Positions 25,670 to 35,793 of a stretch of 64,000 bases of DNA are shown here, one piece after another. The notes under the pieces were generated by a model. That model saw nothing but the letters and a program-made list of their open reading frames with translations. It was not told the origin of the DNA and made no database searches. A program made the translations under genes and the position numbers. Source of the DNA: Arthrobacter sp. ov407 (lineage in GTDB: Bacteria; Actinomycetota; Actinomycetes; Actinomycetales; Micrococcaceae); the NCBI RefSeq assembly GCF_900102895.1, contig NZ_FNGD01000011.1:1-64000 (forward strand), written 5' to 3'. Positions within the stretch are counted from its first letter, which is position 1. Each line of letters begins with the position of its first letter.

Positions 25670-25790
25670 GGTGTCCCGGGAAGCGGTGCGCCCGGAAGCG
25701 TCACATACCGCAGGTGCGGCAGGGGCCCGTGATAGCAATGGGACTGATGAAAGCATATTTCTGCCCGCCCGCCGGGCAACGGTCCACCCC

Positions 25791-26978
25791 ATGAGCGGCG
25801 GGACTCGGGCGCCGCGCGGCTGGCTCCTCATGCTCGCGATCGGGCTGATCGCGCTGAACATGCGCGGGCCGCTGGTGGCCGTGGCCCCGGTGATCGCGCA
25901 GCTGGAGGACGATCTCGGCTTCACCCCGGTGGAATTGGGATTCCTGACCGGGATCCCGGTGCTGTGCTTTGCCCTGGCCGCGCCGCTGGCCTCGCTGGCC
26001 GGGCGCAAGCTGGGTCCCGAGTTCGCCATCACCCTGACCCTGCTCGGCGTGCTCTTCGGCGTCGTGGTCCGCTCGGCAGGCGGGGGCGCCCTGGTCATGC
26101 TCGGCACCGTGATCCTCGGCGTCGCCATCACGATCGGCAACATCGTGGTCCCGCTGATCATCCGGCGGGACTTCACCCCCGCACGGCAGGGCGCGGCGAT
26201 GGGCACGTACACCGCGGCGCTGAATATCGGCTCGTTCCTGACCTCGATGGTGTCGGCGCCGCTGGCTGAGCTGCTGGGCTGGCGGCCCGCGATCGCCGCG
26301 AGCGGCCTCTTCGCGGTGGCTGCCGGCGCGGTCTGGGTGATCGCGGTCGGCCGGCGGGCCTTCATTCCTGCCGCCGTCCCCGCCTCGGACCCGCGGCGGC
26401 CGGCCGGCAAGCTCACGTCCCGGTGGATCACGGCAGCCTTGACGCTCGGGTTCGCCGGGCAGGCGTTCTCCTACTACGGGGTGACCGCCTGGCTGCCGAG
26501 CCTGCTGGCGGACGAACTCGGCATGGCGCCCGCAGCCGCCGGGGCGGGGTCCTCGCTCTTCCAGATCCTGGCCATCGTGGGCGGACTGGGCGTGCCGCTG
26601 GCGGCCCGTTTCGCCAGCACGACGGCGGTGGGCCTCACCCTGGGACTGCTGTGGCTCACGGTACCCCTGGGTCTGCTGCTCGCACCCGAGCTGTGGTGGC
26701 TCTGGTGTTCCTTCGGAGGGGTGGCCCAGGGCGGCGGCATCACCCTGATCTTCCTCGCCATTATCCGGCTGGCACGGGACCAGGCCTCGGCGGCCCGGAT
26801 GTCCGCCGTCGTCCAGGGCACGGGCTACTCCTTCGGGGCCGTGGCGCCGACCCTGCTGGGCTACGTCCACGGGGTCACCGGTGCCTGGACCGGACCGCTG
26901 CTGATGATCCTGTGCTCCGTGACCGCGTTCATCGTGGGCACCGCACTGTCCCTGCGCCGGGTGCCGAAGCCGCACTAG
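25791..26978 (+). CDS. MFS transporter, CynX/NimT-like
   Basis: 395 aa from the ATG at 25791; the frame reaches 25641, but those first 50 residues are basic and not membrane-like. It has twelve hydrophobic segments and opens with GLIALNMRGPLVAVAPVIAQLEDDLGFTPVELGFLTGIPVLCFAL, the signature start of CynX/NimT-type (cyanate, 2-nitroimidazole) MFS proteins with an N-M-R-x-P motif. The substrate is uncertain. It begins about 120 bases after the ROK stop and may be co-transcribed, but has no clear link to the sugar genes. Confidence 0.85.
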   Translation: MSGGTRAPRGWLLMLAIGLIALNMRGPLVAVAPVIAQLEDDLGFTPVELGFLTGIPVLCFALAAPLASLAGRKLGPEFAITLTLLGVLFGVVVRSAGGGALVMLGTVILGVAITIGNIVVPLIIRRDFTPARQGAAMGTYTAALNIGSFLTSMVSAPLAELLGWRPAIAASGLFAVAAGAVWVIAVGRRAFIPAAVPASDPRRPAGKLTSRWITAALTLGFAGQAFSYYGVTAWLPSLLADELGMAPAAAGAGSSLFQILAIVGGLGVPLAARFASTTAVGLTLGLLWLTVPLGLLLAPELWWLWCSFGGVAQGGGITLIFLAIIRLARDQASAARMSAVVQGTGYSFGAVAPTLLGYVHGVTGAWTGPLLMILCSVTAFIVGTALSLRRVPKPH

Positions 26979-27041
26979 GCTCTGCTCAAGGCGCGGATTT
27001 CGTTCCCGCTGTGCCGGCGCCGAGACCACGCTGCCGAGACC

Positions 27042-27084
27042 ACAGCTAAGGCCCATGCTCGCGAAGAACATGGGCCTTAGCTGT
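27042..27084. terminator. strong bidirectional terminator hairpin
   Basis: The 16-bp perfect arms ACAGCTAAGGCCCATG (27042-27057) and CATGGGCCTTAGCTGT (27069-27084) enclose an 11-base loop. It lies between the convergent MFS gene (ends 26978) and malate synthase (ends 27196), the best-paired inverted repeat of this kind I saw in the window. Confidence 0.7.
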
Positions 27085-27195
27085 CAGCTCGACGCCGTTG
27101 TCGCCTCTGACGGGGTGTTCCGTCGCTGGGCTGCCACCCGGATTTCGGGCTGCCTGTTGCGAAGGGCGGGCTGCCCAGCGGACGGAATTCTGGGG

Positions 27196-28860
27196 TTACG
27201 CCGGGATGAGGGCGGCCTTCGCGCGGCCGGGGCCGGCGCCGTCGCGCGCTTCATGCAGGAAGCGGTCGTAGGCCGGCAGCGTCAGGAACGCTGGGAACTC
27301 GCTGCTGAGGGTGACTTCCTCGAAGATGTCGCGCGCGTCGGCGAAACGGTCCCCCTCGAAGCGCTCCAGCTTGGCGAATTCCTCGTCCAGCATGTCCTCC
27401 ACCGACTCGCGGGTGATGACGTCGCCCTGGTCCGTGATGGCCCGAGAGAAGATCCACTGCCACAGCTGCGAGCGGGAGATCTCCGCGGTGGCGGCGTCCT
27501 CCATCAGGTTGTGGATGGCCACCGCGCCGTTGCCGCGCAGCCAGGACTCGATGTAGCGGATCCCCACTTCGATGTTGTTCCGGATGCCCTGTTCGGTGAT
27601 GGTTCCGGTGGTCGCGGAGATGTCCAGGAGGGCGCGGTCGTCCGGGGTGACGTCCTCGCGGAGGCGTTCGAGCTGGTTCGGGCGGTCGCCGAGAACGCCG
27701 TCGAACACCTCGCGGCAGACCGGCACCAGGTCCGGGTGGGCCACCCACGAGCCGTCGAAGCCGTCGCCGGCCTCACGGGTCTTGTCCGCGCGGACCTTCT
27801 CGAAGGCGATCGCGTTGGCATCCTGGTCCTTGCGGTTGGGGACTGCCGCGGCCATGCCGCCGATCGCCATGGCGCCGCGCTTGTGGCAGGCGCGGACGAG
27901 CTGTTCGGTGTAGGCCCGCATGAACGGCTGGGTCATGGTGACCTGGCCGCGGTCCGGCAGCACGAAGCGGGGGCCGCGGGTGCGGAAGTTCTTGATCAGG
28001 GAGAAGATGTAGTCCCAGCGGCCGGCGTTCAGGCCCGCCGCGTGGTCCCGCAGTTCGTAGAGGATCTCCTCCATCTCGAACGCGGCGGTGATGGTCTCGA
28101 TCAGCACCGTGGCGCGGATGGTGCCCTGCGGGATGCCCAGCAGGTCCTGGGCCAGGATGAAGATATCGTTCCACAGCCGGGCCTCGAGATGGGTCTCGAT
28201 CTTGGGCAGGTAGAAGTACGGGCCCTTGCCCTGGGCGATCAGGCGGCGGGCGTTGTGGAAGAAGTACAGTCCGAAGTCCACGATCCCGCCGGCAACCGGC
28301 GTGCCGTCGATGAGCATGTGCTTTTCCGGCAGGTGCCAGCCGCGGGGGCGGACCACAATCGTGGGCAGGTCCTCGGCGGCGCGGAGCTTGTACTCCTTGC
28401 CCTCGGGCGAAGTGAAGTCGATCCGGCGTTCCAGCGCATCCGTGAGGTTTAGCTGACCCTGGATCACGTTGCGCCAGGACGGGGTGGAGGAGTCCTCCAT
28501 GTCCGCGAGCCACACCTTGGCGCCGGAGTTCAGCGCGTTGATGGTCATCTTCTTATCCACCGGCCCGGTGATCTCCACGCGGCGGTCCTCCAGCCCCGGC
28601 GCCGGGGGAGCGACGCGCCAGTTCGGGTCGTTGCGGACGGCCTCGGTCTCGCGCAGGAACCGCGGGTCCTGGCCTTTGGAGATCTGGTGGCGGCGTTCCT
28701 GCCGCGCCTGCAGCAGCTCCTGCCGGCGCCCGGCCGTGGCCCGGTGCAGCTTGGCCACAAACGCCAAAGCGTCCGGGGTAAGAACCTCGCTCTGCCGGCA
28801 AATCGGCTGCGCGGTCAGCGTGATCCCGTTGATGGTGAAGTTGTCAGTGAAGCTGTTCAT
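27196..28860 (-). CDS. aceB: malate synthase A
   Basis: 554 aa, the length of the A-type enzyme. It condenses glyoxylate with acetyl-CoA to malate in the glyoxylate shunt. Seen: [36 protein letters not shown] with the active-site Arg, [41 protein letters not shown] with metal-binding Glu, and a C-terminal [11 protein letters not shown] block. The ATG at 28860 follows AGGAGAG. It lies downstream of isocitrate lyase on the same strand, separated by 240 bases that contain a terminator, so the two may be transcribed separately or with partial read-through. Confidence 0.96.
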   Translation of the reverse strand: MNSFTDNFTINGITLTAQPICRQSEVLTPDALAFVAKLHRATAGRRQELLQARQERRHQISKGQDPRFLRETEAVRNDPNWRVAPPAPGLEDRRVEITGPVDKKMTINALNSGAKVWLADMEDSSTPSWRNVIQGQLNLTDALERRIDFTSPEGKEYKLRAAEDLPTIVVRPRGWHLPEKHMLIDGTPVAGGIVDFGLYFFHNARRLIAQGKGPYFYLPKIETHLEARLWNDIFILAQDLLGIPQGTIRATVLIETITAAFEMEEILYELRDHAAGLNAGRWDYIFSLIKNFRTRGPRFVLPDRGQVTMTQPFMRAYTEQLVRACHKRGAMAIGGMAAAVPNRKDQDANAIAFEKVRADKTREAGDGFDGSWVAHPDLVPVCREVFDGVLGDRPNQLERLREDVTPDDRALLDISATTGTITEQGIRNNIEVGIRYIESWLRGNGAVAIHNLMEDAATAEISRSQLWQWIFSRAITDQGDVITRESVEDMLDEEFAKLERFEGDRFADARDIFEEVTLSSEFPAFLTLPAYDRFLHEARDGAGPGRAKAALIPA

Positions 28861-28972
28861 TTCAAATCTCTCCTAAACGAAGAAGGAAGTTCGACGGCGG
28901 GTGGTGACGTGCGCTGGTGAGGTGAATACGAGGCCGAAGGTGCCGGTGTTGCGGCAGCCTGCGTAAAAGGGG

Positions 28973-29023
28973 CCCTGTGTCCGGACCTGTCCTCGCTCAG
29001 CGAGGTCGGGCCCGGACACGGGG
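28973..29023 (-). terminator. rho-independent-like terminator of aceA
   Basis: A long imperfect hairpin: outer arms CCCTGTGTCCGG (28973-28984) and CCGGACACGGG (29012-29022) pair over about 12 bases, with an inner CCTCG-CTCAG-CGAGG (28991-29005). On the minus strand the stem is followed by four C then TTTT (28968-28965). This is between aceA and aceB, so aceB may have its own promoter or depend on read-through. Confidence 0.6.
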
Positions 29024-29100
29024 AATAGCAGGCAGAGCAATGCCGGACCGAAGGCCGGACGCGAGCCGCGCCGGCAGACGCAAGCGCCGCCGTCGGGAAG

Positions 29101-30432
<1,332 letters not shown>

Positions 30433-30624
30433 CTTTGTCTCCTTGATGGGTCCGGGCCGGCCAGTCTGCGTCACTGCAGATCCTGGCCGGTTGTTCCGGA
30501 TGGTGATGGGCCCACGGCCGCCGGGGTCCCTCACCGAGCTTGCGAGGTGCGGGGGAGCGGCTGGGGCTTCCGTGAGATCTACTTTTCTTCACTTTCCAGG
30601 GGGTTTCTAGGTCAAAGCTCTGGA

Positions 30625-30663
30625 AAGAAATGCACTTCTTCGCATATTCTCAAGAAATGCACT
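30625..30663. promoter_or_regulatory. 12-bp direct repeat in aceA/ramB gap
   Basis: AAGAAATGCACT occurs twice, at 30625-30636 and 30652-30663, in the same reading register (27 bases apart). It lies in the divergent gap between aceA and the RamB-like gene and covers two possible ATG starts of the latter. It could be an operator for the regulator or just a duplicated start region. It does not closely match the corynebacterial RamB motif as I recall it. Confidence 0.4.
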
Positions 30664-32141
30664 CAACCAGCTGGAACCGCCAAGCTTCGTCCCCGCCGTC
30701 CCCCGCCGCGCCCGAAGTGGACGTCATCAGCATGGGCCGCCGCGTCCGCCACTTGCGCAAGGCCGCCGGGCTCACGCTCGATGACCTGAGCGCCGCCGTC
30801 GGGACCGCCCCCAGCCAGCTGAGCCTGATTGAAAACGGTAAGCGCGAGCCCAAGCTCGGCCTGCTCCAGCAGCTCGCCGCGGCCCTCGGGGTAAGCATCG
30901 ATGAGCTCCTCGGCGCCGAGCCGCCCAACCGCCGCGCGGCGCTGGAAATCGAGCTGGAACGCTACCAGCGCAGCCCCATCTATGAGTCCCTCAACCTGCC
31001 GAAAATCCGCATCAGCTCGCGGCTTCCGATGGATGTGCTGGAGTCGATGGTGGGGCTGCAGCATGAGCTCGAGCGCAGGCTGAACGAGCAGGTGGCGACG
31101 CCGGAAGAGGCCCGCCGCGCCAACGGCGAGCTGCGGGCCATGATGCGGGAGCGGAACAACTACTTCCCGGAGTATGAGGCCGAGGCGCAGAAGGTCCTGG
31201 CCTCGGTGGGCCACACGAGCGGTCCGTTGTCCCACCACGTCATTGCGGACATCGCCGGGCACCTCGGTTTCAGCCTCCACCATGTGGGGGATTTGCCGCA
31301 TTCCACCCGCTCCGTGACGGATCTTAAGAACCGCAGAATTTACCTCACGCAGAACGCCCGCAGCGATCACGACCCCCGTTCGGTGCTGCTGCAGGCGCTG
31401 GGCCACTACGTCCTGGGCCACCAGACGCCCAACAACTACGGCGACTTCCTGATGCAGCGCGTGGCCACGAACTACTTCGCCGCCGCGCTCCTGCTGCCCG
31501 AGCAGGCGACGGTGGAGTTCCTGCAGCGGGCCAAGCAGGCCAAGGAAATAGCGGTCGAGGACATCCGGGACGCTTTCGCGGTGTCCTACGAGACGGCCGC
31601 GCACCGGTTCACGAACCTGGCCACTCAGCACCTGGACATCCGGACGCACTTCCAGAAGACGCACAAGAGCGGCATCATCTACAAGGCCTACGAGAACGAC
31701 GGCGTGACGTTCCCGCAGGACCACACCGGCGCCATCGAGGGCCAGTTCTCGTGCCGGAACTGGACGTCCCGGGTGGTGTTCGACGTCCCGGACAAGTTCA
31801 GCGCGTACAACCAGTACACCGACACCCCCGCCGGGACCTACTGGTGCACTGCCCGGACGGAACGCTCCGCGAACGGTGAGTTCTCGCTCTCAGTGGGTGT
31901 CCCGTATGCGCATGTGAAGTGGTTTCGCGGCCGCGACACAACGGAGCGGTCCAAGTCCACCTGCCCGGACGAAAGCTGCTGCCGCCGCCCGCCGGCGTCG
32001 CTGACCGCCGAATGGGCCGGCAACGCCTGGCCCTCGGCCCGGGCCCACTCCCACCTGCTGGCCGCAATGCCGCCGGGTGCATTCCCGGGCGTGGACGAGA
32101 CCGAGGTGTACACCTTCCTGCAGGCGCACTCCGGCACCTGA
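30657..32141 (+). CDS. ramB: RamB-like XRE/ImmA regulator of acetate metabolism
   Basis: 494 aa from the ATG at 30657; 30630 and 30732 are also possible and no start has a good ribosome site. The XRE helix-turn-helix (MGRRVRHLRKAAGLTLDDL then TAPSQLSLIENGKREPKL) is at the N-terminus. An ImmA/IrrE-like region follows: LGHYVLGHQ with NYFAAALLLPE. The usual HExxH of active ImmA peptidases reads ALGHYVLGH, so the catalytic Glu is missing and it is probably a sensor, not a protease. The Cys-rich C-terminal domain (CRNW, CPDESCCRRP) is typical of RamB/ScfR. It likely controls aceA, aceB and possibly poxB; effector unknown. Confidence 0.82.
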   Translation: MHSTSWNRQASSPPSPAAPEVDVISMGRRVRHLRKAAGLTLDDLSAAVGTAPSQLSLIENGKREPKLGLLQQLAAALGVSIDELLGAEPPNRRAALEIELERYQRSPIYESLNLPKIRISSRLPMDVLESMVGLQHELERRLNEQVATPEEARRANGELRAMMRERNNYFPEYEAEAQKVLASVGHTSGPLSHHVIADIAGHLGFSLHHVGDLPHSTRSVTDLKNRRIYLTQNARSDHDPRSVLLQALGHYVLGHQTPNNYGDFLMQRVATNYFAAALLLPEQATVEFLQRAKQAKEIAVEDIRDAFAVSYETAAHRFTNLATQHLDIRTHFQKTHKSGIIYKAYENDGVTFPQDHTGAIEGQFSCRNWTSRVVFDVPDKFSAYNQYTDTPAGTYWCTARTERSANGEFSLSVGVPYAHVKWFRGRDTTERSKSTCPDESCCRRPPASLTAEWAGNAWPSARAHSHLLAAMPPGAFPGVDETEVYTFLQAHSGT

Positions 32142-32146
32142 CCCTC

Positions 32147-32294
32147 CCTCAGCTTCTGCAGGTTTTCCCCGGACGCTCCCTCAGGTCCTGCGGTTTTGGG
32201 GGGCGCTCCCTCAGATCCGGCCCGAAGCTGCCGGGCGCTCCCTCAGATCAGGTGAGGGAGCGTCTCGGTTCCCGTTGCCAAAGGTGAGGGAGCG
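32147..32294. repeat. cluster of GCTCCCTCA repeat units
   Basis: Between the RamB-like gene and poxB there are three CGCTCCCTCAG units (32174, 32204, 32236) plus a partial at about 32147, and two inverted units TGAGGGAGCG (32253-32262, 32285-32294). The third forward unit and the first inverted unit make a perfect hairpin at 32236-32262. The same unit family recurs at 35689-35781. It may terminate transcription of the regulator gene. Confidence 0.65.
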
Positions 32295-32378
32295 TTCCCA
32301 GGGCGGGGCGGCTGTCAGCAGCGCGGACTATATTGGCCTGTGTCAGCTCATCGATCCACCTCGCGGGAGCGTGCACCC

Positions 32379-34127
32379 ATGGCCAAGGAACTTGCCACCC
32401 AGCTCATCGAACAACTCCAGGCTGCCGGCGTGCAGCGGATCTACGGGATCGTGGGGGACAGCCTCAACCCGATCGTCGACGCCGTCCGCAAGACCGGCGG
32501 CTCGCAGCAGGGCGGCATCGACTGGATCCATGTCCGGCATGAGGAGGCGGCCGCGTTCGCCGCGGCGGCGGAAGCGCAGCTGACCGGCCGGCTCGCGGTG
32601 TGTGCCGGTTCCTGCGGGCCCGGCAACCTGCACCTGATCAACGGGCTATACGACGCCAACCGCTCCGGGGCGCCCGTACTGGCGATTGCCTCGCACATCC
32701 CCAGCAAGCAGATCGGCAGCAGATTCTTCCAGGAGACACATCCGGACCGGCTCTTCAACGAATGCTCGGTCTACTCCGAGCTGATCAGCACCGCGGAGCA
32801 GGCGCCCCGGGTCATGCACAGCGCCATCCAGCACGCCGTCGGACTCCGGGGCGTCGCCGTCGTGACCCTGCCCGGTGATATCGCCGGCCTGGAGGCCACA
32901 GCTCCAACCCCGGCCCCCGCGGCATTCCGGCCAGCGACGCTCACGCCGGACCCCGCCAGCGTGCAGGAACTGGCCGACGCCATCAACGCCGCCGAGAAAG
33001 TGGCCATCTTTGCGGGGGCTGGCGTCGAGGGCGCGCACGACGAGGTGGTGGCGCTCGCGGGGCTGATCGCGGCGCCGATCGGCCACTCGCTCCGCGGCAA
33101 GGACTTCATGCAGTACAACAACGCCTATGACATCGGCATGACCGGGCTGCTTGGCTACGGTGCCGCGGCCGAGGGCATCGAGGACGCGGACCTGCTGATC
33201 CTGCTGGGCACCGATTTCCCGTACGACCAGTTCCTGCCCGGCACCCGTACGGCGCAAGTGGACCGGGCCGCGCACAGACTGGGGCGGCGGACCGACGTCG
33301 ACGTCGCCGTCCACGGCGACGTGCTCCCCACACTCGCTGCCCTCATGCCGTTGCTCAAGGCCAAGAAGAGCCGGCGTTTCCTTGACTCCATGCTGAAGAA
33401 ACACGACCGGCTGATGAACAAAGCCGTGGGCGCGTACACCCGGAACGTCGGGACAAAACAGCCGATCCACCCGGAATACGCGGCCTCGCTGCTGGACCAG
33501 GTGGCGGCGGAGGACGCGATCTTCACGGCGGACACCGGCATGTGCAACGTCTGGACCGCCCGGTACATCAACCCGCTGGGCACCCGCCGGCTGATCGGCT
33601 CCTACCTGCACGGCTCCATGGCCAACGCGCTGCCGCACGCGATCGGCGCCCAACTGGCGTACCCCGGCCGGCAGGTGGTGTCGGTCTCGGGCGACGGCGG
33701 CCTGTCCATGCTGCTGGGCGAGCTCATCACGGTCGCCGCCCACCGGCTGCCGGTCAATGTGGTGGTCTTTAACAACTCCACGCTGGGCATGGTGAAACTC
33801 GAAATGCTGGTGGACGGGCTTCCCGACTTCGGCGTCGACGTCCCGGACGCCAACTACGCGGACGTGGCCCGGGCCCTGGGCTTCCACGCCGTCCGGGTCA
33901 CGGACCCGTCCCGCGTCGAGGCCGCCTACCGGGAAGCCTTTGCCCACCCCGGCCCGTCGCTCGTGGAGCTCATCACGGACCCCAAGGCCCTGTCTCTCCC
34001 GCCGAAGATCAAGGGGGCGCAGATCCTGGGCTTCGCCACGGCCATGTCCAAGGTGGTCCTCAACCGGGGCGCCGGCGAGGCAGTCAGCATGGCGCGGAGC
34101 AACCTGCGGAACATCCCGCGGCGCTGA
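32379..34127 (+). CDS. poxB: pyruvate dehydrogenase (quinone) / pyruvate oxidase
   Basis: 582 aa from the ATG at 32379 with GGGAGC upstream. It is a thiamine-diphosphate and FAD enzyme that oxidises pyruvate to acetate and CO2, passing electrons to quinone. Seen: IYGIVGDSLNPIVDAV and the catalytic Glu of WIHVRHEEAAAFAAAAE, the FAD domain (ADLLILLGTDFPY), and TPP-binding SVSGDGGLSMLLGEL...VVFNNSTLGM (GDG-N). The C-terminal end DPKALSLPPKIKGAQ is typical of PoxB. Its neighbour at 30657 is the acetate-metabolism regulator, so pyruvate-to-acetate overflow and acetate use may be regulated together. Confidence 0.93.
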   Translation: MAKELATQLIEQLQAAGVQRIYGIVGDSLNPIVDAVRKTGGSQQGGIDWIHVRHEEAAAFAAAAEAQLTGRLAVCAGSCGPGNLHLINGLYDANRSGAPVLAIASHIPSKQIGSRFFQETHPDRLFNECSVYSELISTAEQAPRVMHSAIQHAVGLRGVAVVTLPGDIAGLEATAPTPAPAAFRPATLTPDPASVQELADAINAAEKVAIFAGAGVEGAHDEVVALAGLIAAPIGHSLRGKDFMQYNNAYDIGMTGLLGYGAAAEGIEDADLLILLGTDFPYDQFLPGTRTAQVDRAAHRLGRRTDVDVAVHGDVLPTLAALMPLLKAKKSRRFLDSMLKKHDRLMNKAVGAYTRNVGTKQPIHPEYAASLLDQVAAEDAIFTADTGMCNVWTARYINPLGTRRLIGSYLHGSMANALPHAIGAQLAYPGRQVVSVSGDGGLSMLLGELITVAAHRLPVNVVVFNNSTLGMVKLEMLVDGLPDFGVDVPDANYADVARALGFHAVRVTDPSRVEAAYREAFAHPGPSLVELITDPKALSLPPKIKGAQILGFATAMSKVVLNRGAGEAVSMARSNLRNIPRR

Positions 34128-34148
34128 GCACGGCTGCCGGGACGTAGC

Positions 34149-34218
34149 GAGTTCGCCGGAGGCTCTCCGGTTCGCCCGAAAATCCCGGCGAAACGGTGCC
34201 ACTCCGGCGAATTGGACG
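34149..34218. repeat. 70-bp nested-palindrome repeat, copy 2
   Basis: It begins 22 bases after the poxB stop. This is the most diverged copy: the first arm TTCGCCGGA, a central TCGCCCGAAAATCCCGGCGA and the end ACTCCGGCGAATTGGACG are kept. The rest of the 283-base gap to the serpin gene holds the serpin promoter and nothing else recognised. Confidence 0.7.
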
Positions 34219-34410
34219 TCAGGGGCACCGGCGTCGTGCCTCAGGAGAACCACCGGATCGGCGCCCCGGATGGGAACCGCGGAGCCGCCGCCCCGAGACC
34301 AAAACGACGGCAAACCGTGACCGTACAGGCATCGTTGTGCCACGCTCTGGCTGGTTGACTGGGAGCGGCGGATTCCGCCTATAGTCGGACGCACCTGTCG
34401 GAGGGCAGCC

Positions 34411-35688
34411 ATGAAGTTGAAGGCGACCAGAATCGCTGCGGCGGGAGTCATTGTGGCCCTCACCGCATGTTCGCCCCCGGCCCCCGTGCTCCTGAAGGCC
34501 GACGGCGTGGAACGGGTTTCGGTCTACAGCGCCGCGTATGCCGCTGAGCTGAAAGCCTTCCGGGCATCCGCCCTTGAACTCGGCGCGGCGCTGCTGTCCG
34601 ACGGCGGTAACGGTACCAACGGCAACGTCGTTTCCTCGCCGGGAAGCCTGCTGATTGCCTTGGCGATGCTCCGGGCCGGCGCCACCGGGGACACCGCCGC
34701 CGAAATGGACGGGGTGCTGGGACTCCCCGCGGACCGGCGGGACGAAGCCATGAACGCGGTGCTCGCTTCCCTCGAAAAGTTCGACGGCGACCCCGGGGCC
34801 GTGGACGAGGAGAACCCGCCGCGTAAACCGGTGATGCACGCGGCGAACGGCCTGTTTGTGGACAAAGCCGTGCCCACGGGCCAGGACTACCTGGCCACCC
34901 TTGCCAGGCACTATGGAACCGGCGTGTACCCAGTGAACTTCCCGGACGAGCGCTCCACGAAGCCTGCCATGGATGCCTGGGTGGAGGAGAACACCGGCGG
35001 ACGGATCAAGGAGGCTCCGGCGAAATACGATCCGGACAACACCTTCAGCCTGCTCAATGCGCTGTACTTTGCGGCCGCCTGGAGTGCGCCGTTTGACCCG
35101 AACAACACCTCGGACCTGCCCTTCACCATGGCGGATGGCGAGGAAATCGCCACCCCCGCCATGAACAACGAACTGAAAATGAAATATGCGGAAGGCAAGG
35201 GCTGGCGCGGAGTTGATCTGCCGTATGCGGAGGGCTTCGTCATGCGGCTGGTTCTGCCCGACGCCGGTACCGGCCCGCCGGCCACCGCGTTCGACGTCGG
35301 GAAGTTGACCGAAATTGCGGCAGCCTTCGACGCGGCGCAGGCGGAATCCGTGCAGATCCAGCTGCCCCGGTGGGATCACAAATGCAGTTTTGACCTGCGC
35401 AAGGTGCTTGGATCCCTCGGACTGCACAAAACTCTAAGCACTGCGGAGGACTTTAACAGTATCCAGCCGAAGCTGACTCTCACGCAGGCTGCCCAGGCCG
35501 CCAACATCACGGTCGCAGAGAAGGGCACCGTGGCCGCGGCCGTGACCCAGGTCAACGGCGCAGTCACCAGTGCCCGACCCGTCCCGGAGCGCACCATCGA
35601 TTTCAACCGGCCGTTCCACTACGAGATTGTGCATGTCGAATCCGGGCTGCCCCTGTTCATGGGAACCGTGGCCGATCCCCGCTCATGA
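34411..35688 (+). CDS. serpin-family protease inhibitor, lipoprotein
   Basis: 425 aa. The N-terminal signal ends in a lipobox LTAC (Cys20), so it is membrane-anchored on the outside. The body is a complete serpin: NVVSSPGSLLIALAMLRAGATGDTAAEM (helix B signature), NGLFVDKAVPTGQDYLATLARHYG, and FSLLNALYFAAAWSAPFD (serpin motif NA-x-YF-x-x-x-W). The reactive centre loop starts with AEKGTVAAAVTQ, a small-residue hinge as in inhibitory serpins, then VNGAVTSARPVPER and the conserved FNRPFHYEI and FMGTVADP end. P1 is Thr by simple counting from the hinge, but Arg a little further is possible. Serpins are uncommon in bacteria, and the target protease is unknown. Confidence 0.92.
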   Translation: MKLKATRIAAAGVIVALTACSPPAPVLLKADGVERVSVYSAAYAAELKAFRASALELGAALLSDGGNGTNGNVVSSPGSLLIALAMLRAGATGDTAAEMDGVLGLPADRRDEAMNAVLASLEKFDGDPGAVDEENPPRKPVMHAANGLFVDKAVPTGQDYLATLARHYGTGVYPVNFPDERSTKPAMDAWVEENTGGRIKEAPAKYDPDNTFSLLNALYFAAAWSAPFDPNNTSDLPFTMADGEEIATPAMNNELKMKYAEGKGWRGVDLPYAEGFVMRLVLPDAGTGPPATAFDVGKLTEIAAAFDAAQAESVQIQLPRWDHKCSFDLRKVLGSLGLHKTLSTAEDFNSIQPKLTLTQAAQAANITVAEKGTVAAAVTQVNGAVTSARPVPERTIDFNRPFHYEIVHVESGLPLFMGTVADPRS

Positions 35689-35781
35689 GACGCTCCCTCT
35701 GATCTTGCACGCAAGAAACGGCTCCCTCTGCGAAACGTGAGGGAGCGTCCGGAGAGTTGCTGCGAAACGTGAGGGAGCGTC
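35689..35781. repeat. GCTCCCTC repeat hairpin between convergent genes
   Basis: Starting right at the serpin stop, GACGCTCCCTC (35689-35699) and GGCTCCCTC face two inverted GTGAGGGAGCGTC units, the last ending at 35781. Several alternative hairpins are possible. The element fills the gap to the convergent ThiD gene (ends 35794), so it probably serves as a bidirectional terminator. Same unit family as the cluster at 32147-32294. Confidence 0.65.
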
Positions 35782-35793
35782 TTATCTGACGGG

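Noticed and set aside
32646-34463. 605-aa minus-strand frame over poxB
   Set aside because: Antisense of PoxB with Arg/Gly/Val-rich composition.
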